Translations under genes and position numbers: made by a program
Shown here: piece by piece, positions 15,028 through 23,900 of the stretch
Layout: every line of letters starts with the position of its first letter
How positions within the stretch are numbered: the stretch's first letter is position 1
Source: Clostridia bacterium
Lineage (GTDB): Bacteria > Bacillota > Clostridia > Oscillospirales > Acutalibacteraceae
Length of the DNA: 59,495 nt
Assembly (NCBI GenBank): GCA_017410585.1
Contig: JAFQQM010000058.1
Location: 1 to 59,495 of the forward strand
Direction of reading: 5' to 3'
The notes under the pieces: generated by a model
The model's input: only the letters and a program-made list of their open reading frames with translations
What the model was told of the DNA's origin: nothing
Database searches by the model: none

Positions 15028-15870
15028 TCAGCGTACCGCACGGCCGATCACTTCCGCCCACACGGTGGGGACGGCCAATTGACCGGTCCCGACCCCCAGT
15101 TTGGTGTCCGGTTTCGCGTCGCCATGGAAGTCGCTACCGCCGCTGGGGAGCAGTTCAAATTCCGCCGCCAGTTCACAGGCACAGCGGGTGGTCGCTTCGT
15201 CGTATTTGGTGTAATAGACCTCCAACCCGAGCAAGCCGGCTTGTTTGGCAGAGGGCAGGAATTCCCTCAATTGCGGCTCGTCCAGTTGCAGGAAAGGATG
15301 TGCCAGCACCGGTGCCGCCCCCAGTTCTCGCACGAAGGCGATCGTCTCCTCTACCGTCGGGCGGGGAGGCGGAACGTAATAGCCGGCATCGGTATGTAGC
15401 AACGTGTCAAATGCGTACTTGACCGATTGAGTGTGGCCGTTTTCGGTCAGTACCTCGGCGATATGTGCCCGATTGATACGGCTTTTGGGGAAACGGCGGC
15501 ACAACGCATCGTAGTCCACCGGATAGCCGGCGGCGGTCAGTGCCGCGCAAAGATCACGGTTGCTTTGCACCTTACGGTCGTTGACCTCTTGTAGGTGGTC
15601 AGCGATCGTTTGGAAATGCTTCGGCGGAATAAACAACGCCAGCAGGTGCAGTTCCTTTCCCCGATAGTCCACCGAAAACTCACAGCCGGGAATGGCCGTG
15701 ACGGTGGTGCCTTCGGCTGCTTTCAGCAATGCCGGCAAGCCGGCGACGGTGTTGTGGTCGGTCAGCGCCAAAGCGGTCAGACCGATGCGTTTGGCCTCGG
15801 CGATCAGTTGCTTGGGTGACCAACTGCCGTCTGAAAAATGGGAATGCGTATGTAGGTCGCAAACTCTCAT
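15028..15870 (-). CDS. PHP-domain phosphoesterase
   Basis: A 280-residue PHP metallophosphoesterase of the TrpH/RNase AM-like group. The metal-binding motifs are DLHTHSHFSDGS (His7, His9, Asp14), LTDHNT near 38, PGCEFS near 66, AHPF near 190 and GSDFHGD near 246. Characterised relatives remove 3'-phosphate from nucleoside 3',5'-bisphosphates and trim RNA 5' ends; that is the likely role. The start at 15870 is preceded by GGGAGG and overlaps the stop of the upstream membrane protein gene (ATGA), so the in-frame ATG at 15891 is rejected. Confidence 0.85.
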   Translation of the reverse strand: MRVCDLHTHSHFSDGSWSPKQLIAEAKRIGLTALALTDHNTVAGLPALLKAAEGTTVTAIPGCEFSVDYRGKELHLLALFIPPKHFQTIADHLQEVNDRKVQSNRDLCAALTAAGYPVDYDALCRRFPKSRINRAHIAEVLTENGHTQSVKYAFDTLLHTDAGYYVPPPRPTVEETIAFVRELGAAPVLAHPFLQLDEPQLREFLPSAKQAGLLGLEVYYTKYDEATTRCACELAAEFELLPSGGSDFHGDAKPDTKLGVGTGQLAVPTVWAEVIGRAVR

Positions 15871-16655
15871 TTTGGTTCCTCCCGCAACCATTTATCCGCC
15901 GGCAACGCCGCACGCAGGCGATATTTTTCGCCGTGTTTGGTCAACAACAGATAGTACGCATCCCGCCCCGGTTCGGACTCCAAAAACGCCGCTTCTCTTA
16001 CCCGCATCCGCTGGATACCGTACTTTCCCAACTCGTAAAACACCAAAAAGTATTCATCGGGGCGTTCAGGGTACTCCTCTTTCTCTTGTGCGCTGAGAAC
16101 CCCATAGACGACCTCTACGCGACCGCTGGCGGCCAAAGCGTGCATCTGGCGTTTGCGAAAAAAAGCCAATATCCCCACGATCAGCATCGGCGGTACCATC
16201 AGCAATTGCATCACCAAAAAACCAAAATAATTCTCGGCAACGTAGGCGGCGCCATTGCACAGCATCGCATACAGCGGCAACAGCAACATACACAGTTCCC
16301 ATCCGCCGGCGAGGCGGAAAAACAGGCGAAAGCCGTCCGCGACCGGTTTCCATAATGCCGCACCGATCACCTGATCGTCTATGACGCGCGGCGGGGGTGA
16401 CTCGGTGCGTCGCATCCGCAGTAAAAAGTAACGATCGGACGAGGTATTCAACAACGTTAGGAGTATCATCATCAGCACAGTCACCACATAAAAGTAACCG
16501 CGATTTTGCAACCATAAGCCAATCGCCAGTACGATCACGGTGAGAAAAAAGACGATAAGCCGCACGATCCGACGGTAATACAACCGACGCAGGCGAAGAC
16601 GATCCGCTTCGGTTTGGGCGGACGGATAATCCTCCAGCGAAAAACGCCAATTCAT
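15867..16655 (-). CDS. Four-helix membrane protein of unknown function
   Basis: A 262-residue protein with two pairs of membrane helices (about residues 32-50 and 55-72, then 120-140 and 150-172), and a C-terminal soluble part of some 85 residues that looks like a small beta-rich domain (EYFLVFYELGKYGIQRMRV). The overall plan, paired helices then a beta-rich tail, recalls YcxB-like proteins of Clostridia, but I cannot confirm the family. The start at 16655 follows GAGGAG at nine bases. It is coupled to the downstream PHP gene. Confidence 0.65.
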   Translation of the reverse strand: MNWRFSLEDYPSAQTEADRLRLRRLYYRRIVRLIVFFLTVIVLAIGLWLQNRGYFYVVTVLMMILLTLLNTSSDRYFLLRMRRTESPPPRVIDDQVIGAALWKPVADGFRLFFRLAGGWELCMLLLPLYAMLCNGAAYVAENYFGFLVMQLLMVPPMLIVGILAFFRKRQMHALAASGRVEVVYGVLSAQEKEEYPERPDEYFLVFYELGKYGIQRMRVREAAFLESEPGRDAYYLLLTKHGEKYRLRAALPADKWLREEPK

Positions 16656-16697
16656 TTTTCTCATCTCCTCTGCACGTATAAACAAAACTCCGATGGT

Positions 16698-16726
16698 ATT
16701 GTAACACATCTCTGCACAAATGTAAA
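16698..16726 (-). promoter_or_regulatory. Sigma-A promoter of the membrane protein / PHP operon
   Basis: Minus strand TTTACA (16726-16721), exactly 17 bases, TACAAT (16703-16698), about 40 bases before the start at 16655. Confidence 0.75.
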
Positions 16727-16757
16727 TGTATAAAATCCAAAAGGAGAGAGAAATCTA

Positions 16758-17792
16758 ATGACGACACAAAAAGGAGGGATCGGTTTGGCGGTTCGTGTGG
16801 GAGACAGCGTGATCGCGCTGGAAAGACCGCCCGTTATTATCGGGCATGCGGCGGTCGGCGGGCGCAGAGAGAGCGAAGGGCCGTTAGCGGCGGATTTTGA
16901 TGCGGTATTTCTGGATACCAGTTTCGGGGAGGATTCGTGGGAAAAAGCAGAAAGCGCCATGCAACGAGAAGCGCTGTCGCGGGCGCTGGCCAAAGCCTCG
17001 CTAAAGACTGGCGATCTGCAGGCCATCTTTGCGGGAGATCTTCAAAATCAATGCACCGCCTCGCACTATCATTTGCGAAATATCGGCGTACCGACAATCG
17101 GCCTGTACGGTGCCTGCTCGACCATGACCGAATCGCTGATGGTCGCCTCCGTTTTTATGGAAAGCGGCGGTACCGAACGGGTAGCCGCGCTCACCTCATC
17201 GCATTTTTGCTCGGCAGAACGGCAGTTTCGTTTTCCACTGGAATACGGCGGACAACGGACGCCGACGGCGCAATGGACCGCCACCGCCGCCGGAGCGGCC
17301 ATTCTCGGGCGCGCCGAAAGCGGGGTGCGTATTACCGAGGTCTGCCCCGGTCGGATCGTGGACAAAGGCATTTGCGACATCAACAATATGGGCGCGTGTA
17401 TGGCACCGGCCGCCGCCGATACGCTCATCCGCTATTTTGCCTCCACCGGAAAAACACCGCAAGACGTCGGGTCGATCGTTACCGGCGATCTCGGCTACGT
17501 CGGCAGTCGATTGCTTTGTGAGTTGATGGCGGAAGCGGGATATCCCATAGCCGACCGGCACAAGGATTGCGGATTGATGATCTACGACCGAGAACGGCAG
17601 GACGTCCACGCCGGCGGAAGCGGATGCGGATGTTCGGCCGGCGTACTGTGCGGGCATCTGTTGCGGCAGATGGAGTCCGGCAATATCGCGGACCTGCTGA
17701 TCATGAGCACCGGCGCGCTGATGTCCCCCACCCTCAACCAACAAGGAGAAAGCATCCCCGGTGTGGCGCATCTCGTCCATCTGCAAGCATAA
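16758..17792 (+). CDS. spoVAD: Stage V sporulation protein AD
   Basis: A 344-residue thiolase-fold protein matching SpoVAD over its whole length: PPVIIGHAAVGGRRESEGPL, FLDTSFGEDSWEKAES, IGLYGACSTMTES, SSHFCSAERQFRFPLEYGGQ, TATAAGAAIL and GGSGCGCSAGVLCGHLL. SpoVAD binds dipicolinic acid and is part of the SpoVA channel that moves it across spore membranes during sporulation and germination. It usually sits between spoVAC and spoVAE, but here it stands alone between unrelated genes. A ribosome binding site AAGGAGAG precedes the start, and no clear sigma-G promoter was recognised. It is strong evidence of an endospore-forming ancestry. Confidence 0.93.
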   Translation: MTTQKGGIGLAVRVGDSVIALERPPVIIGHAAVGGRRESEGPLAADFDAVFLDTSFGEDSWEKAESAMQREALSRALAKASLKTGDLQAIFAGDLQNQCTASHYHLRNIGVPTIGLYGACSTMTESLMVASVFMESGGTERVAALTSSHFCSAERQFRFPLEYGGQRTPTAQWTATAAGAAILGRAESGVRITEVCPGRIVDKGICDINNMGACMAPAAADTLIRYFASTGKTPQDVGSIVTGDLGYVGSRLLCELMAEAGYPIADRHKDCGLMIYDRERQDVHAGGSGCGCSAGVLCGHLLRQMESGNIADLLIMSTGALMSPTLNQQGESIPGVAHLVHLQA

Positions 17793-17795
17793 GAG

Positions 17796-17829
17796 AAAAC
17801 CTCCCGTGGAGAGATCCACGGGAGGTTTT
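17796..17829. terminator. Bidirectional terminator
   Basis: A 15-base stem, AAAACCTCCCGTGGA (17796-17810) / TCCACGGGAGGTTTT (17815-17829), between spoVAD and the convergent EF-G-like gene. Confidence 0.88.
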
Positions 17830-17838
17830 GATTTGGTA

Positions 17839-19899
17839 TTATTCTGCGGCTTTACGGGCGGCGACCACCTTTTCGGCAACCGCCATCGGGGCTTCCTCAT
17901 AGCGTTCAAACGCCATGGTGAAGTAACCGCGACCCTGCGTCGACGAACGAAGCATCGTTGCGTAGTCGCCCATCTCACCCTCGGGAACTTCCGCCTCGAT
18001 GCAGGTGAGTTTATCCTCCGGCGTCATACCCAGCACGCGGCCGCGACGCTTGGTGATATCGCCCATAATGTCGCCGGTGTTATCCGACGGGACGTAGACC
18101 TTGACGTTGCACACCGGCTCCAGCAACACCGGACCGGCCTCCGGCATCGCGGCCTTATACGCCAGCGAAGCGGCGGTCTTAAACGCCATTTCGGAAGAAT
18201 CGACCGGATGATACGAACCGTCGACCAGCGTGGCCTTCACACCCACGACCGGGAAGCCGGCGAGCACGCCTTCCTTGGCGGCGTCGCGCAGACCCTTTTC
18301 AACGGCGGGGAAGAAGTTCTTCGGCACCGAGCCGCCGAACACCTTCTCTTCAAAGACCAGTTCCTCGGTATCGAACGGCTCAAACTCGACCCAAACGTCA
18401 CCGAACTGACCGTGACCGCCCGACTGTTTCTTGTGGCGGCCCTGCACCTTGACCTTCTTGCGGATGGTCTCACGGTAGGCGACCTGCGGCGCGGACAACG
18501 CCACCTCGACACCAAACTTGGATTTCAGTTTGGAAACGATGACGTCGATATGCTGTTCGCCCATACCCGAGAGGATCATCTGCTTGGTCTCGGCGTTTTG
18601 CGTAAAGCGCATGGTCGGATCTTCTTCCGCCAGACGGGAAAGCCCCGAAGCGACCTTTTCTTCGTCGCCCTTCTTGGTGGGAGCGACCGCCATCGACAGG
18701 CACGGCTCGTCAAACGGCACGCCCGGCAGAGTGATGGGACGGGACGGCGAGCACAGCGTGTCGCCGGTGCCGGTCATGGCGAGTTTCGCCACCGCGCCGA
18801 TATCACCGGCGGGGACATACGGCACTTCGGTCTGCTTCTTACCGCGGACACAGAACAACTTACCGAGTTTTTCGGTCTCACCGGTACGGGTGTTAAGCAG
18901 GGTCATATCCGGCATGACCTTACCACTGATGACCTTGAAGTACAGGAGTTTGCCGACAAACGGGTCAATGACCGTCTTAAAGACGGTGGCAACCGTTTCG
19001 GCCGTCTCGTCGACCGGCAGGGTGACCGGCTCGTCGTGTGCGCCCTTGCCGGTTTCGCCGGCGACCGTCTCCGCCCACGGAGCCAGCCAGAGCAAGCCGG
19101 TGAGCAACTGGTCGATGGCTTCCAGTTCGGTAGCCGAGCCACAGAAGACCGGCGCGATCTCGCCGGTGCGGACACCGTGCGCCAGACCGGTGATCAGTTC
19201 GTCCGGCGTGAATTCTTCGCCGGAGAAGTATTTCTCCATCAGTTCCTCGCTGGTCTCGGCGACCGCCTCACAAATGGCGGTGCGCAGACCGTCCAAACGG
19301 TGACCCATATCCGGAATCGGGACAGACGTAGCCACGCCGTCTTTATAAGTATACGCCTGATAGGTCAGCAGGTTGACGTAGCACTGCACCTTGTGGTCGA
19401 CAACGTGCGGTACGACCAACGGGCAGACCATCGGACCGAAAGTGGTCTTCAGTTCTTCAAACACCTTGTAGAAATCGGCACTCTCGCGGTCCAACTTATT
19501 GACAAAGAAGATATTGGCAATGCCCTTCTTCTGTGCCGCCGCAAACGCCTTTTCCGCGCCGACAGTGACACCGCTCTTACCCGAGACGACGATGACCGCC
19601 GAACCGGCCGCACGGACGCCCTCACGCAGGCCGCCAACAAAGTCGAACAGACCGGGAGTATCGATAAAATTGATCTTGGTGTCCTTCCATTCGATCGGCA
19701 CCAGCGAAGCGGATACCGACACTTGACGGCGGATCTCCTCCGGATCGAAGTCCGAAACGGTATTGCCGTCGGCCGTCTTGCCCAAACGGTCGAGCAGACC
19801 GGTCAGGTAGCAAGCCGCCTCCGCCAGCGAGGTCTTGCCCGAGCCGGCGTGGCCGGCTAGGACCACGTTACGAATGTTTTTTGCACCATAGGTTTTCAA
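17839..19899 (-). CDS. Elongation factor G-like translational GTPase
   Basis: A 686-residue protein with the five-domain layout of EF-G. The P-loop is GHAGSGKTS (16-24) rather than AHIDAGKTT, the G3 motif is IDTPGLFDFVGG with Leu in place of the catalytic His of DTPGH, and the G4 motif is NKLD. C-terminal EF-G domains are present (GMGEQHIDVIVSKL, SGGHGQFGDVW, then a CIEAEVPEGEMGDYATMLR stretch). These traits mark the EF-G-like paralog group of Firmicutes and Actinobacteria rather than the main translocase. Its exact job is unsettled; roles in stress or alternative ribosome handling are proposed for the group. It is monocistronic with a strong promoter. Confidence 0.88.
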   Translation of the reverse strand: MKTYGAKNIRNVVLAGHAGSGKTSLAEAACYLTGLLDRLGKTADGNTVSDFDPEEIRRQVSVSASLVPIEWKDTKINFIDTPGLFDFVGGLREGVRAAGSAVIVVSGKSGVTVGAEKAFAAAQKKGIANIFFVNKLDRESADFYKVFEELKTTFGPMVCPLVVPHVVDHKVQCYVNLLTYQAYTYKDGVATSVPIPDMGHRLDGLRTAICEAVAETSEELMEKYFSGEEFTPDELITGLAHGVRTGEIAPVFCGSATELEAIDQLLTGLLWLAPWAETVAGETGKGAHDEPVTLPVDETAETVATVFKTVIDPFVGKLLYFKVISGKVMPDMTLLNTRTGETEKLGKLFCVRGKKQTEVPYVPAGDIGAVAKLAMTGTGDTLCSPSRPITLPGVPFDEPCLSMAVAPTKKGDEEKVASGLSRLAEEDPTMRFTQNAETKQMILSGMGEQHIDVIVSKLKSKFGVEVALSAPQVAYRETIRKKVKVQGRHKKQSGGHGQFGDVWVEFEPFDTEELVFEEKVFGGSVPKNFFPAVEKGLRDAAKEGVLAGFPVVGVKATLVDGSYHPVDSSEMAFKTAASLAYKAAMPEAGPVLLEPVCNVKVYVPSDNTGDIMGDITKRRGRVLGMTPEDKLTCIEAEVPEGEMGDYATMLRSSTQGRGYFTMAFERYEEAPMAVAEKVVAARKAAE

Positions 19900-19971
19900 T
19901 TTTCAGCACGCCCTTTCTATTTCGCGCTTATCCGTCATATTCACGACAAGATAAGGTAAATTTGCACAAAA

Positions 19972-20031
19972 TCTTACACGTATAAGATTTGGCTTTATAC
20001 AGATTATACTATATGCCGGCGAAAATTACAA
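19972..20031 (-). promoter_or_regulatory. Promoter and leader hairpin of the EF-G-like gene
   Basis: Minus strand TTGTAA (20031-20026), 17 bases, TATAAT (20008-20003). The leader then forms a small stem with arms AATCTTA and TAAGATT at about 19972-19990, leaving a leader of around 100 bases before the start codon. Confidence 0.65.
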
Positions 20032-20082
20032 CCTTTATTTTGCATTTTTTTAAAAAAGTTTTTAACGGATTAAAGCGCGGTA

Positions 20083-20110
20083 TTGCGTTTTCATTAAAAT
20101 GTGGTATAAT
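20083..20110 (+). promoter_or_regulatory. Promoter of the DUF4867 gene
   Basis: TTGCGT (20083-20088), 16 bases, TATAAT (20105-20110), about 33 bases before the ATG at 20143. Confidence 0.6.
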
Positions 20111-20142
20111 AGGGATAGTTTCCGATGCAAAGGAGAATACGT

Positions 20143-20793
20143 ATGTTGAAAGATCTGCAAGAAAAAAACCGGTTGCCGGTGTATGCGGTGACCGATCCGG
20201 AGTTTGCCATGTACGGTCGGGTGGTGACCGATCTGGACGTGGCGGGTATCATCGCCGCCGGCGAGGCGATGCCGATGCCGGCAAGCGGCTCGAAATATGA
20301 GGCATCCACACCGGCCTTTGAGGCGTTGCCCATTGCCGCCGACATCACCAAGCGTTACTTTGGTGAGTTGCCGACTCAGATCGGCTGTTGTTGGGGGCAC
20401 AGCAATTACTTAAACGCCCTCGAATGGCACACTTCCAGCGAGATCAACGTGGCGATCACCGACATTGTCATCATCGTCGCCTTGCGGCAGCAGATGGACA
20501 AAAACGATTCCATCGACAGCAGCCGATGCGTTGCTTTCTACGCACCGAAAGGAACGGCCTTTGAGACCTACGCGACCACGTTGCATTACTGCCCCTGCGA
20601 GGCAAGCGCAGACGGTTTCCGGATGGTGGTGGCGTTGCCGAAAGGCACCAACACCCCTCTGGACGGGCCGAAGCAACATCGCACCGATTGCGATAAAAAC
20701 AAGTGGTTGCTGGCACACGTCGATAATCAAGACTTGGTCAGCCGCGGTTTTTGGCCGGGTGTGACCGGCGAGAACTACCGCATCGAATATTAA
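20143..20793 (+). CDS. DUF4867 family protein
   Basis: A 216-residue cytosolic protein that matches the DUF4867 cupin-like family of Clostridia over its length: YAVTDPEFAMYGRVV at the N-terminus, PTQIGCCWGHSNYLNALEWH near residue 80, SEINVAITDIVIIVALR, and the late VALPKGTNTPL and DKNKWLLAH stretches. The family has no established enzymatic activity; members often occur near sugar metabolism genes, so a role in carbohydrate handling is possible. The start at 20143 follows AGGAG at the usual distance; the upstream in-frame ATG at 20125 is rejected. It is monocistronic. Confidence 0.85.
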   Translation: MLKDLQEKNRLPVYAVTDPEFAMYGRVVTDLDVAGIIAAGEAMPMPASGSKYEASTPAFEALPIAADITKRYFGELPTQIGCCWGHSNYLNALEWHTSSEINVAITDIVIIVALRQQMDKNDSIDSSRCVAFYAPKGTAFETYATTLHYCPCEASADGFRMVVALPKGTNTPLDGPKQHRTDCDKNKWLLAHVDNQDLVSRGFWPGVTGENYRIEY

Positions 20794-20795
20794 AG

Positions 20796-20834
20796 AAAAA
20801 ATTCCCAAGGTTTTGACACCTTGGGAATTTTTTT
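20796..20834. terminator. Bidirectional terminator at the end of the large glycan operon
   Basis: Stem AAATTCCCAAGG / CCTTGGGAATTT, centred on the loop at 20811-20818, with A/T runs on both sides. It ends the DUF4867 gene on the plus strand and, three bases past the 41-residue peptide gene, the large leftward operon. Confidence 0.88.
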
Positions 20835-20836
20835 GT

Positions 20837-20962
20837 TTACATCAATTCGGTCTCGTCGTCTTCGGGAATTTCCTCGTACCAGTCATCACCGCTTATTTGC
20901 AACGTTTGCACCGCCACAAGCGGAATGATCAGCAATTCGGGACTTTCATACCAACGGTTCAT
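20837..20962 (-). CDS. 41-residue acidic peptide following the secreted phosphoesterase
   Basis: A short frame with an excellent ribosome binding site (AAGGGGG eight bases before the ATG). It starts 16 bases after the stop of the 2143-residue protein and ends at the operon terminator. The peptide begins MNRWYESPELLIIPL and ends in a strongly acidic tail with DDWYEE and EDDETELM. It has no signal peptide or lipobox and no cysteine. The same design, M-x-R-aromatic-x-x-P-E then an acidic Trp-containing tail, is seen in the 47-residue peptide at 46177, which also directly follows a secreted protein with the same C-terminal domain. Function unknown; a partner, tag or precursor peptide for that domain is possible. 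Confidence 0.72.
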   Translation of the reverse strand: MNRWYESPELLIIPLVAVQTLQISGDDWYEEIPEDDETELM

Positions 20963-20978
20963 CGGTCATTCCCCCTTA

Positions 20979-23900
20979 TTACAGTTTCGAGGCGGCGTCC
21001 GCATACAGCGTGATCGCCTTCATCAAGTTCTTGAAAGCGTCGCTGTACTTGTCACCGTCAATGACCTGACGCGCCATCGACAGCACGCTGACCGTATAGG
21101 TCACACCGTCGATGGTCACCGATTGCTCGGTTGCCAACTGACCCGCACCGATGCCCGCAAATTCGTAGTAGTACAGATCGCGGGACTCGCTGTAGGTCAG
21201 GTTGCCGCCGACGTTTTCCTTGAAGTACAGACGGATACCGACCTTGCTCTGCAACAGCAACGACGCACCGGCATAGGCTTCCGGTCGGCTATCGGTATCG
21301 GCATGCACACCGGAGACCTCACCCGGATCGGCCGCATCCAGTTGATCCTGCGTGTAGGCGTAATCCCCGTTAGCCAGCGAGCCGGTGTTGTAGCCAAAGT
21401 AATTCTGGGCCATCGCACCGTAGTTGAGCATCGCCTTGGCGGTGGACTTCACCGCTTCGGTCTGCTCGCCGGTCAGCAAGGCAAGCGCATACGCGCGCAA
21501 CGTGGTGGTGGCGATAGCGGAGGTCTGCACCTGCGAATTGGCATTTTGCAGAGTCAGCACCAGTTCGGAGGTCATATCCTTCGCCGGCACGTTGCAGTAG
21601 AACAGGCCGTCGATCAGTTCAGCGGTCTGGGCCGCACCGCCCGCCACCGTATAGGTGAGGGTCAGGTCGGCAAGCGACACGCCGTTGGCCGGATCGATAC
21701 GCACGCCCACCTTCATATCCGAAGACAGAGTGACGTTATACTCCGCAAACTTAGTGGAATTCTCCGCCACCGTGGCGGCGTTCTTGGCGGTCTTTTCGAT
21801 AACGTATTCCTTATCGAACACCAAAATGACCTCACCCGCTTCGCTGGTAAACTCAGCACCTTCCGGAATGCGGATGGTCACAGCCACGTCATCGGCCGGC
21901 ATACCGTAGAAGAAGATATTGTTGTTGGTGCCGGCCGGCAGAGCGATCCGCACCGAGGTCGGGGTCTCCGCCCCGTCGAGGTATACCTCGCCGTTGGCGT
22001 AGAAATACGGATTGGAGCCGCCGTAGTTGCTCCACCACGCGGTGGCGGACAGTTCATCGTAGTTGCCCATATTCACACCGACGATGTTGCTGTGCGCCCA
22101 AGAGAATTTCTGGATGGAGATGGTCTGCTTCTGAATATCGTTGACGTCATAGAAGCAGAGGTCATCCAAATACACGGTGGCGTTACCGCCCCAGTAGTTC
22201 TTGACGAAATAGAAGTGGGCGGTGCCGGTCTTTTCGGCGGTAAATTCGTATACCATCTCCACCCAGCCGCCGGTTGCCGCCTTCAGGCTTTCGCCGGCGA
22301 TCTCATTGGCATTGGAGTAGATGTAGTTCTGATAGGTGGACTTGTTGTTGGAGGCTTCGCCGTCGATGCGGATATTATAATAATCGGTGATCCACATATA
22401 CACCGACAGACGATAGGTCTTACCGGTCTCCACCGCACTGCTGAAGAACGCGTAGTCATCGGTGGAGGTAATGTCCATACGAAGCATCCCGTTTTCCACC
22501 GCACCGTTGCCGGCAATGTTAAAGCCGGTGGCGGCATCAAAACTGCCGAAGTTCACCAGATTGGTGTGGCCGAGCGGCAGGTTGGGACCAACCGTGGCCG
22601 TATGATCGGACGGGATCTTGGAAGCATCGTACTTCTGCCAGCCACCGAAGTTCATCAGGTGGAAGTCTTTGGTGAAGCGGAGATTTTTCTTGCCGAAGGT
22701 GAACACACTGCCGGCCGGAATGAAGATCTCATCCGCCGTGGTAAAGTCGGTCTGGTTGTTGTTGCCAACGTACAACTGCACCTGATTGGCGTTGTCCATA
22801 CCCGCCGCATAGAAGGTGACGGTATGCTCCACACCGTCTACGATGATCTTGCCGGTGGTGGTACCGCTGTATGCCGACCAATCGGTAACCGGCAGGGTAG
22901 CCGCCGACTGGAACACAAGATAGGTACGGTGGTTATTGCTGTTATACGCAACCGAGGTAACGATATCCGTCTCCACGTCAAAGTCGATATCGGTGTAACT
23001 GACGTCCTCTTCGTTGACGTCGTAGATGCACAGATCGTCCAGATACACGGTGGTGCTACCGCCATAGTAGTTACGGACGAAGTAAATGTTCGCCGTAGCG
23101 GTCGTTTCGGCGGTGAATTCGTACACCATCTCCACCCAACCGTCGGTCGCCGCATACAGACTGCTTCCTTCGATGGCGTTGGAAGCGGAATAGATATGGT
23201 TCTGATACGCCGTCATGTGACCGGAGGCTTCACCGTCAATGCGGATATCGCCATCGGCGGTCACCCACATATACACCGACATACGGTAGGTCTTACCGGC
23301 GGTCACCGGCAGTTGGAACCAAGCCATATCGTCGGCACCGGTCATATCCATACGGAGCATACCGTTCTCCACGGCACCATTGCCGTTGATGTTAAAGCCG
23401 GAAGCGGCATTAAAACTACCGAAGGTGACCAGATTGGTCTTGCCGTCGGGGAGATTCGGACCGATCGGAGTGTGATCTTCCAGTACCGGTGCGTTCGGGT
23501 CGTATTCCGCCCAGACGCCGTCCGTCTTGACCAAAACGAGGTCGTTCGTGATCTCGATCGGTTCCTTCGAGAGGCAATCGTCCGCCGGAGTCAGCACCGT
23601 ACCGGCCTTGAACTCGATCTTGCTGACGTTGTTCATATCCAGACCGCCGAAGTAGAAGGTGTTGCCGGTGATAGAATAGCCTACGTCGGTCTTCTCCACG
23701 TCGTCTACCCACACCGAACCGTAAGCGGTGGTCCAATCGCCGTAGGTGTTCATAATGGCCGAACCGTCGCCGGTCACTACCGGCAGGTACATCGTGCCGT
23801 TGTCGTTGACCGTCGCACCGGTAAAGGTAACCTCCACCTCAAACGGGACGAGGGACGGGTCGTACACCGACCACGAACCGTTGACCTTATGCAGACCGAC

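Noticed and set aside
17761-19860. 699-codon plus-strand frame opposite the EF-G-like gene
   Set aside because: The minus strand encodes a full EF-G with all GTPase motifs; the plus frame has no family resemblance.
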